From contig CM039464.1 in the NCBI GenBank assembly GCA_022414725.1, positions 8,386,411 to 8,450,410 of the forward strand: DNA of 64,000 nucleotides. Direction: 5' to 3'. The notes beneath the pieces are model-generated. The model was not told where the DNA came from, made no database searches, and worked only from the letters and a program-made list of their open reading frames with translations. Origin of the DNA: Microglena sp. YARC. Its lineage: Eukaryota > Chlorophyta > Chlorophyceae > Chlamydomonadales > Chlamydomonadaceae. This document shows, one piece after another, positions 57,901 to 64,000 of the stretch. The position numbers were made by a program, and so were the translations under genes. Within the stretch, counting starts at the first letter, position 1. Every line of letters begins with the position of its first letter.

Positions 57901-60900
57901 AGGGGTCTATCCTTAGAAAGAATCCTCGTCCCAATGTGGCACTGACATTCTTTCCCTTTTGTCCGCAGAAAACACTGGACTTGGTGTGGAGCGCGACGAT
58001 TACCTCCAACTTATGTTCAATGCTTCCTTGGTACCCACGGGTGATCAGTTCATCATCAAGTCTAATAACGTCTACAACCCAATCTGTAGAATTGGAGAGG
58101 ATGCACCTCCCCTTTATGAATATGAACCTCCTACTCATGAGAATGAATCTCCACCTTATCAGAATAGCCCTTCCCCATATGAGAATATTCCTCCTCCCTA
58201 TGAGAATAATCCTCCTTCTCATGAGAATGGACCTCCTTCTAAGACTGGACCACTTCCTTATGACAATGAACCTCCTTCTGGGGGTGGCAAGGACTTTGAC
58301 TTAGACTTAGACTTTGACTTTGAGTTTGAAGTTGACTTTGGGGACTATGACTATGCCTATGACAATGCGAATGACAATGCTGTGGGTGATTACAACTTTG
58401 GAGATGACAACGATGTCTACAACAGCGACTATGAGCCAGGCTACGACTACAATGATGGGAACTCATTTGACCTTCCCTCGAACCCAAGGATTGAGTTCCG
58501 TCTTATATTCCCAGGTTTATCCACATCAGCTTATCCAGGTGTGTAAGCTTTCAACACCCATGCACACCCATGCGTGATCAAATTCTGCTCTTTTACCTGT
58601 GATCCACTTGAAGGCGGTGCCCATGCTCATTGCTGTTCTAGGCCCATGAAATGGTGGCTCACTTGATTCTGTGCGTGAACTCTTGAGAACTAAGTGCAAA
58701 ACATTTCGCTAATGTATGCGGCGTTGAAGTGACCGTGTGCATGGGCATCCCTTTATGTCTAACTGCAGTGTCAGTGTGGCACTCTGATAATCCCTGGCTG
58801 TTTGTAGTTGTATAGTTATGCCTGCCTCCCTGTGTGCAATTATTTTTGCCCCCCCCCACCCACCCCCACCCACCCCCCACCCACCCACACCCACACCCAC
58901 ACCCACACACCCACACCCACACACCCACACACCAACCCACCCACCCACCCACACAACCACACACCACCCTCCCACATTGGAATAGCAAAGAGACCATGCT
59001 TCAGAAAGATGGCCCTTTTTGTGTAAATTGTTAAGTTGTGTGGAATTATGGATGGGGCAACTAATCTGTTTGATTGGATCATGCAGGTGGTCGGACGAAG
59101 TTTCTGAGGGACCAACAAAGCATGCTTGCTTCAGCAGCCCAGGTGCCATCCATCTATGTCATCCTGACATTCATTCCATCTATCGGGAGGCGTCTGTCCC
59201 AGACGTCGGCTGGGGCAGAAGTCTCGGCTGTGGTCAGTATCCTCATATTTAATTTTTTAATTACTTGCTCATGACTTGGCAATATTGCTGGCTGTCCTCT
59301 ATCCCTCCCTCCCATGCTCAAGTGCGAGCTCAGTGATAGGAAAATCCATGTTTCCATTTTAGTTATGAACTACCAGGCAGCTCCATCTTTCTCACTGCTT
59401 GTGATGACAATTGATCAGGCCATTCATGTATCTCTGGATGTAAAAGTTATATCCTAATAGGTTAGTCTGTGACTATCATGCAATCCATAGTTGTAGTTCT
59501 TATTTCATTTGGGTTTTGGCCCGATTGCATGAATCGGACTTGCCTACCTCTTGTCATGAGGTCCCCATTGCATGCATGCATTGACCTGAAGCCCCAGAAA
59601 TAACAACCTGCATCAATGTCACTCATAGTCCTGCTGACATTTCTATGTTTGCATGTTTCCACAGGTGTGGTTTGATCCAAACTATGAGGATGTTCCAAGC
59701 GAAATCTCGGGCATGAACGCTTTCGAATTGTTTGAACTGCGGCTCAGAAAGACACCGAGCGCTATCTTTGGCACCTCCACCTCGTCTAAATTTGATGCGA
59801 CAACGATTAAGGTAAATTACTTCGCTGATCTTGGCTGTAAGTATTCTAGCTACAATTATCTGCAGGAGGAAACAGATCATTTCCACATGCACAATCCATT
59901 ACCCTCAAAGTATGTGTCCATGTTTTGCCATGGCATCAGTAACCAAGAGTAACCTTGTACCTGTGGCACCCCTTCAGGTTTTAGACCTCATTGTTTACAT
60001 GCAAACTGGAGGCACCGATAACTACTATTTCGGAGACTACTATACAGCTCTGTTTTTGGACTACGATGACGATGATATTGCCGTCATCGACTTTGACTTT
60101 GACTATGATGACAGCAGTGGCTATGACTACGACTACGACTATGGTGGCGACTACGACTACATGTACTACTCCAGTGCAGAGGATCTGTTGGCCAGTGCCA
60201 GATTGGAGTTGGGTGGCGGGGAGCCCGTGATTGAGATACTAGGTGTGTATTATTTTATACGGGACCTGCTGCACTCCCTTCTGCATGGGCTGCTTTCTTG
60301 AGATGTCAGGGCTGGGACTGCAAACTTTGGGCTATCGAAGGACCATGAAGCAATCAGACTGCCCCACATTGCATTTCACCCTGGACACATAATGCACCCA
60401 CTGCTAATCTCTTACCACGCCCTCTGCATGTAGGTGAACCCTATGTCGAGGTTCCTGAGTGGAATTTATTTTCTTATGAGGACGAAGGTGCTCTGCTGAT
60501 CGACTTCATTGACGGTGCCTCATTTGCCCCCCGCGCAATCTTCCTGTGCTGAAGGATGGACAACATTGAGGTGAGTGAAATGCTCCAGGAATTTGAATTA
60601 TTGACGTTATGGAGGTGAGATAAATTCTCCCACCCCATCCAATCCCCGGTGTTCGAATAGAGGTTTTAAGCTTACCCCCCCCCCCCCCCCCCCCCCGCAC
60701 ACACACACACGCACACACACACACACATACACACACACATCAGGCCATCGTGTAGCATTTTACATTTGATCCCCATTTACAATAGTGAAATGCATGTTAC
60801 AGTCCAGGGGTAGGCTAAATAGGCTAAAGGGACCTGCCCAACTGTGATAGGAAGGGATAAAAAGAAAAGCGGTGATGAACTGAAATGATTCAAGGTTCAA

Positions 60901-63821
60901 ATTACGAGCTCAACGACTTAGTCTTGCTATGCATTTAATACCATCCCTATTTTTTAATAAGTTAGTGCCCGAGTTAGTTTATGTGGAACTTTGGCTTCGA
61001 TCCTCTAAAATCATCCAAGTCGTATACATAATAGATTTAATACCGACTCCTTGGTTATCACCAAGTTTCCTGGGGTTGACTGTACTAAGGACTGCCAGTC
61101 AATTTCTGAACTTGTAGAGGTGCCTTCATTTTTTCGTGAGTCAATCTTGCTCAGTGACGCCTGGCTACCTATAACACCCAATCTCTGGATGCATCTTAGT
61201 AATCCACGAGACTTCAAAAAAAGATCATCGGCCTTTCAGTCAACGATTTATTCCAAAAGCCAATGCATTGTATCAACCATTGAGCCCATGTAGGTGATCT
61301 ATTGATTTCATTAAGGACCAAGTCAGTAGAGGTGTTGTCTCTTTCGCCAAGAGCCCTCAACTAATAAACTTATTCTGAATAGTTTCACATTTAACTTCGA
61401 GACCATGAGAAGTATGAATATTACCCAGACAGTCTGGAGCCCACACTTCTGAACCGTAGTTAATAATAGGTTGGATAAGTGTGCCACAAAGGTAACTTAT
61501 AATATTGGCATTTGCAAGATCCATCTCGTTGCACCGTTTCCAGAGTGCGTGAGTAGCCCTGTTGGCGGAAACATGTTGTCTTTCACCCGCGACGTGTATG
61601 CCACCATTCCTGCCGTGTTTCCTTGAAAGATATATACTAAATAAACAAACTCCTCCACAACGGGAAGGTCTTGGCCTTTAAACTATCATTTATAGGTTAT
61701 TATTGAATTACAAAACACCATCTCCTATCCAGGAATTGGCTTACATCATGAAAGCCACGCAGCTACTGCCCATTCTCAACTGTTTCAAGTCAGTGAGCAA
61801 AGTGGATGTCTCCCGACCAGCTGTCGCTTCAGAGGTAGGAAGGTGTTATGTCTGGGTGGAGGTGGAATGCAGTGGGCATTATGTAACTGGAATCTGCCAT
61901 GATGTAAATTAGAGGAGAAGAGGACCAAGAAAAGAGGAATGCAGCTAATCACAACACAACACAACACAACACAACACAACACAACACAACACAACACAAC
62001 ACAACACAACACAACACAACACAACACAACACAACACAACACAACACAACACCATACAACACAACACAACACAACACAACACAACACAACACAACACACA
62101 AACAAACACAACACAACGCAACGCAACACAACACAACAGTGAGACTGTTGAGCTGAGCATAAGCAAGAGCATCACCATGCGTCAATTGTACACATCATCC
62201 TTCCATCCTTCAGCTTCTCACATCTTCTCATTGTGTGCAGGTATTTGTCATTCTCTATGCTGGAAAAAATAGTCAGGGCACAACAGCGGCTCCAGCACTG
62301 CGAGTGGTTGCAATCTCCTGCCGGTAAGTGTCTGGTAGCAAGAAAGTTGTCAGCATCCACACTGTGGCACACTGGCACTAGCCCTCACAGCTACCCTAGC
62401 AACTGCATGGCACAAATTTCCCCTTGAACCTTCTCATTCCCTCCTCTCATCCTCCTTGCATCATGCCCTCTCTCCAGTTGCCCGGAGCCTGAGAGGTGGT
62501 GTCCTGCACTGGATCCAGCTGGCTGCAGCTACTTTGGCCGCTGCATTTTACTAGGTGATGGATCCATATCAGATGGCTACTCCAAGGGTGTGAGGCCCAC
62601 CGATATTGTGATTGGAAGCACGCTGCCAAGGATAACACTATTGGGCGCTGGCCGTTCTGCATTGACGTCGACAGGTGTGCACTGGGTCACTTGTGAGGTC
62701 ATTTGTCTCATTTGCGTAGCTTGTGCAACAAGGAGTCATTGTTTGAAGGATGTTTTCCGGTTGCAGTATTGGGTGCTTGGAACGAAACACAATCTTATAA
62801 CCAAACACGCATAGTATAAGATGTGCCGCACAGCAGGCTGCCTAACTTTCACAAAATACTGCCTTACTACCACAAATAATGTGAAATTTAATTGCACATC
62901 TATATGAGGTATTGGTTTTGGGTCCTAAGATTCCAACCAGCCAAACAACCAACTAATCAAGCAGCCAAGCAATTATACCTGACCTGTCATCCAGGCCAGA
63001 CTGTGATGATCGATGAGATTCCATTTGACTCTAATTGGGAGGATCCTGGTGCCACTGCCATCGGCTACTCATACGGAGAGCCTGTTGACATTACTGTGTC
63101 TGTCACCTCTTATGGTGCTGGTGCTGTCAACACATTTCTTGCTACCCCGCCATCCAAGACACATAGCTTCGTGATCACATACACGGTAAGATGTCCGCTT
63201 TAATTCTTTAGTTTTTTTATATTGACCTTTAGGTTACATCAACCCGCCTCATGTGATGTGAAGAAGTCTCCTTTGGCCTTTCTGCTAGCCTCTAGACTAT
63301 TACTCATGCTGCTATGTCCATGCAAACGTTTCAGTGCAAAGGGAGTGCCAATGTGAGCACACTCTAAAATGCTGCTACCTGCTACAGCCCATGGGTAGTC
63401 CTCAATCCAGGAGGGTTGTTTTGCTAATAAGATACTTTAGCCTTTGTCCTTCAGCTTCCATCGTTTCCTCAATACATCTGCAGCCATCTTTGCTGTATAC
63501 ACTGGTTACAGAATGCTGTTTGTTAACCCCGTACCCAAATCATTTCTATACATTCTAGAACAATTGAGATGTGTCCTAGGCACCATCTTGTCCCTTGACC
63601 ATCCCACCAACCCTTTCCCACAGGCTTTGGATGAGGTAGGCAATGAAGCTGCACCTGCAATGAGACTGCTCAAGGTCAATTGTGTCCTTCCAAGCAAGCT
63701 TTGCTTCAATCCAAACAACGGTAGACCAACGTGCACAGTCGGTGGCTTCTGTGGACTGCCTCGTTCATTAACCAGACAGTCTGTCCCTACCTTAGGCGCT
63801 ACAGACATAGACCCCAGTGCC
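47495..63821 (+). CDS. Large secreted LRR / Asp-Tyr-rich / DUF5011-like surface protein (3' beyond window)
   Basis: Well-joined exons: 52355-52425, 52683-52863, 53296-53442, 53861-54121, 54555-54676, 55527-55646, 55938-56052, 56515-56606, 56932-57100, 57405-57536, 57969-58538, 59087-59232, 59665-59811, 59978-60242, 60434-60570, about 61732-61832, 62242-62319, 62478-62674, 62995-63185, 63624-63821 (open at a donor, so it continues). Less certain 5' parts: a signal-peptide/LRR-cap exon from ATG 47495 (WPLLLLLPHLCMAG, KQALVDWAGQWPGAGHPDLA), about 48041-48130 (GFINVTCD) and 50832-50954. Domains: plant-type LRRs (LEELHLANNKFT, LKHLNLNSNNLGGRIP, LYLNDNLITGSIP), a second LRR cap (TIFDTWVSNSDPCGF, CAWARISCQDW) and more LRRs, Pro/Tyr/Glu/Asn repeats, two Asp/Tyr-rich tracts, then Ig-like DUF5011 units (WEDPGATAIGYSYG; Cys-rich CTVGGFCG). 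An extracellular matrix or recognition role is inference. In-frame TGA at 60550-60552 interrupts it. Confidence 0.8.
49975..50195 (-). repeat. AT-rich dispersed repeat, copy 3 (reverse)
   Basis: Reverse of the blocks at 1-215: GCCCTAGGGAAATGTTTTCG, TCCATTGTGATGCCTACATG, TTTTTGACGACAATTCTG, TTCCCAAACCTATGTATGCG. It lies in a 5' intron of the LRR gene. Two further AT-rich kilobases around it (48.9-50.7 kb) show no exon. Confidence 0.65.
50832..51694 (+). repeat. Tandem duplicated LRR exon pair, unit 1
   Basis: Exon 50832-50954 (IPAAYSNLAALTFIDMSYNS) and a second exon-like stretch 51392-51464 with their introns are repeated as 51695-52682. Intron sequence is also shared (GGTGGGTGCCA after the second exon, TACATTCATG, TCTTTGAAGTC), showing segmental duplication rather than convergence. 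Confidence 0.75.
51392..51464 (+). pseudogene. Frameshifted LRR exon
   Basis: It matches the intact exon 52355-52425, with SNLEELHLKINAIM against SNLEELHLANNKFT, and shares acceptor and GTGGGT donor. It is 73 bp against 71, a net +2 shift, and the normal reading phase meets a TGA. It cannot be included without breaking the frame. Confidence 0.72.
51695..51767 (+). CDS. LRR exon without in-phase predecessor
   Basis: It reads GTLPATYSALAALTFLDMRQ then NSLNG and ends in phase 1 before GTGAGA. It needs a phase-0 exon before it, which the broken exon at 51392-51464 would have provided. Skipping both this exon and the broken one joins 50954 to 52355 in frame. Confidence 0.6.
51830..52075. repeat. 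CCTA-rich repeat in LRR gene intron
   Basis: Imperfect CCCTACC/CCCCTA units over about 240 bp. They enlarge the intron after exon 51695-51767 compared with its duplicate. Confidence 0.8.
52985..53075. repeat. (GA)n microsatellite
   Basis: About 45 GA units in an intron of the LRR gene. Apparent Glu/Arg and Ser/Leu frames are artefacts. Confidence 0.95.
53613..53667 (+). repeat. GTCCAGGGGTAG repeat, left end only
   Basis: GTTACAGTCCAGGGGGTAGC, CAATTAGGCTAAAGGGACTT and GCCCAA, preceded by TGTATGTGT. It is truncated after the first 50 bp. Confidence 0.6.
54365..54435. repeat. (ACAAC)n pentamer repeat
   Basis: About 13 perfect units ending 10 bp into non-repeat sequence, in an intron of the LRR gene. 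The same pentamer forms a longer array at 61949-62138. Confidence 0.9.
54892..54950. repeat. (ATC)n trinucleotide repeat
   Basis: About 19 ATC units in an intron; frames of poly-His, poly-Ile or poly-Asp are artefacts. Confidence 0.95.
56240..56425. mobile_element. hAT-type MITE remnant in LRR gene intron
   Basis: The ends GAATCATGCTTCTGATT (left) and AAGTAAGAATCATG (right) and the segment GGGGGCTGCCTAGAAACTCC match the family loosely. Limits and assignment are tentative. Confidence 0.35.
60671..60745. repeat. Poly-C and CA microsatellite
   Basis: A C-run of about 20 is followed by ACACAC/GCACAC repeats, in the intron after the exon with the in-frame TGA. Confidence 0.9.
60792..60890 (+). 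repeat. GTCCAGGGGTAG dispersed repeat
   Basis: TGTTACAGTCCAGGGGTAGG, CTAAATAGGCTAAAGGGACC, AACTGTGATAGGAAGGGATA, AAAAGAAAAGCGGTGATGAA and CTGAA, truncated at the right, directly before the LINE remnant. Confidence 0.65.
60905..61690 (-). mobile_element. LINE reverse-transcriptase remnant (minus strand)
   Basis: Minus-strand reading near 61580-61340 gives RATHALWKRCNEMDLANAN, then LCGTLIQPIINYGSEVWAPD and GLEVKCETIQNKFI, which is the region just after the RT domain of jockey/CR1/RTE-type LINEs (the PxxxYGxEVW signature). An upstream frame reads FVYLVYIFQG near 61650. Stops and frameshifts follow toward 60905. It lies in an intron of the LRR gene, opposite to the host gene. Confidence 0.75.
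61949..62138. repeat. (ACAAC)n pentamer array
   Basis: About 38 units, mostly perfect, with a few variants near the end, in an intron of the LRR gene. Confidence 0.95.
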
Positions 63822-63825
63822 GTAA

Positions 63826-64000
63826 GTAGGGAACGGCAACTAATATCAGTGTTCGAAAATGTATAGTAATATTAACTAATATTATTACAGTGTCACAATA
63901 ATATTAGTTTTTCAAATAAATTCGAAATTCTGGTGAGACGGCTTGTTCGACTAATATTATATAATATTATATAATATTATTTATTCACTAATATTATATA
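63826..64000 (-). repeat. AATATTAG / CCGTCTCACCAGAATTT repeat, reverse copy
   Basis: Reverse copy of 33205-33345: TAGGGAACGGCAACTAATAT, TTTTTCAAATAAATTCGAAA, TTCTGGTGAGACGGCTTG and then AATATTAT repeats to the window edge. It starts 5 bp after the exon end, within the donor region of the last visible exon. Confidence 0.7.

Noticed and set aside
60550..60552. Selenocysteine codon as the preferred explanation
   Set aside because: No SECIS can be seen within the window and no selenoprotein family is recognised; a nonsense change or sequence error is simpler.
61785..62185. VLCCVVLCC-type open frames
   Set aside because: Translations of the (ACAAC)n array.

Overview
The window looks like nuclear DNA of a green alga of the Chlorophyceae (Chlamydomonadales), possibly Dunaliella or a relative. 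The basis is many spliced genes with GT-AG introns of 0.1-3 kb, two gametolysin-type (M11) metalloproteases, a plastid gamma-tocopherol methyltransferase, a large LRR/Ig-like surface protein, very long poly-G/poly-C and microsatellite tracts, and dense small transposons. The genus is inference. No prokaryotic features were seen.

Layout, all five main genes on the + strand. (1) 2098-6249: 3' part of a gene whose C-terminal domain resembles that of plastid SPD1/Ycf45-type proteins; intron 2 holds a complete miniature LTR element (TRIM). (2) 6250-10842: intergenic, with a 5'-truncated LINE (RNase H plus C-terminal zinc finger) and several small elements. (3) 10843-20166: M11 metalloprotease 1, 11 exons, signal peptide, HExxHxxGxxH, hydrophobic tail. 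(4) 20167-22017: repeats and a degenerate minus-strand coding remnant. (5) 22018-28896: gamma-tocopherol methyltransferase VTE4, nine exons, reconstructed to 337 aa, with one GC-AG intron. (6) 28897-31970: repeats. (7) 31971-37344 (perhaps to 37420): M11 metalloprotease 2, with a Pro-rich tail split over three frames. (8) 37421-47494: repeat-rich, with a copia remnant on the minus strand, AT-rich repeats, a CACAAG satellite interrupted by a MITE, and two exon-like stretches. (9) About 47495 to beyond the right edge: a large secreted LRR protein with two LRR blocks, a PPYEN-like segment, two Asp/Tyr-rich tracts and DUF5011-like repeats. It has an in-frame TGA and a tandemly duplicated, partly broken LRR exon pair.

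The two metalloproteases and the LRR/Ig-like protein all have secretory features and could act in the extracellular matrix, release from the mother wall or mating; VTE4 acts in plastid vitamin E synthesis. No operon-like logic is expected. The most distinctive content is mobile: a TRIM with 61-bp LTRs and a 5-bp target duplication, hAT-type MITEs with 8-bp duplications sitting in introns, a LINE 3' hairpin also found as isolated copies, and a dispersed repeat often bordered by CATA microsatellite. Exon boundaries come from reading frames, splice consensus and comparison between the paralogues in this window; no alignments or transcripts were available.
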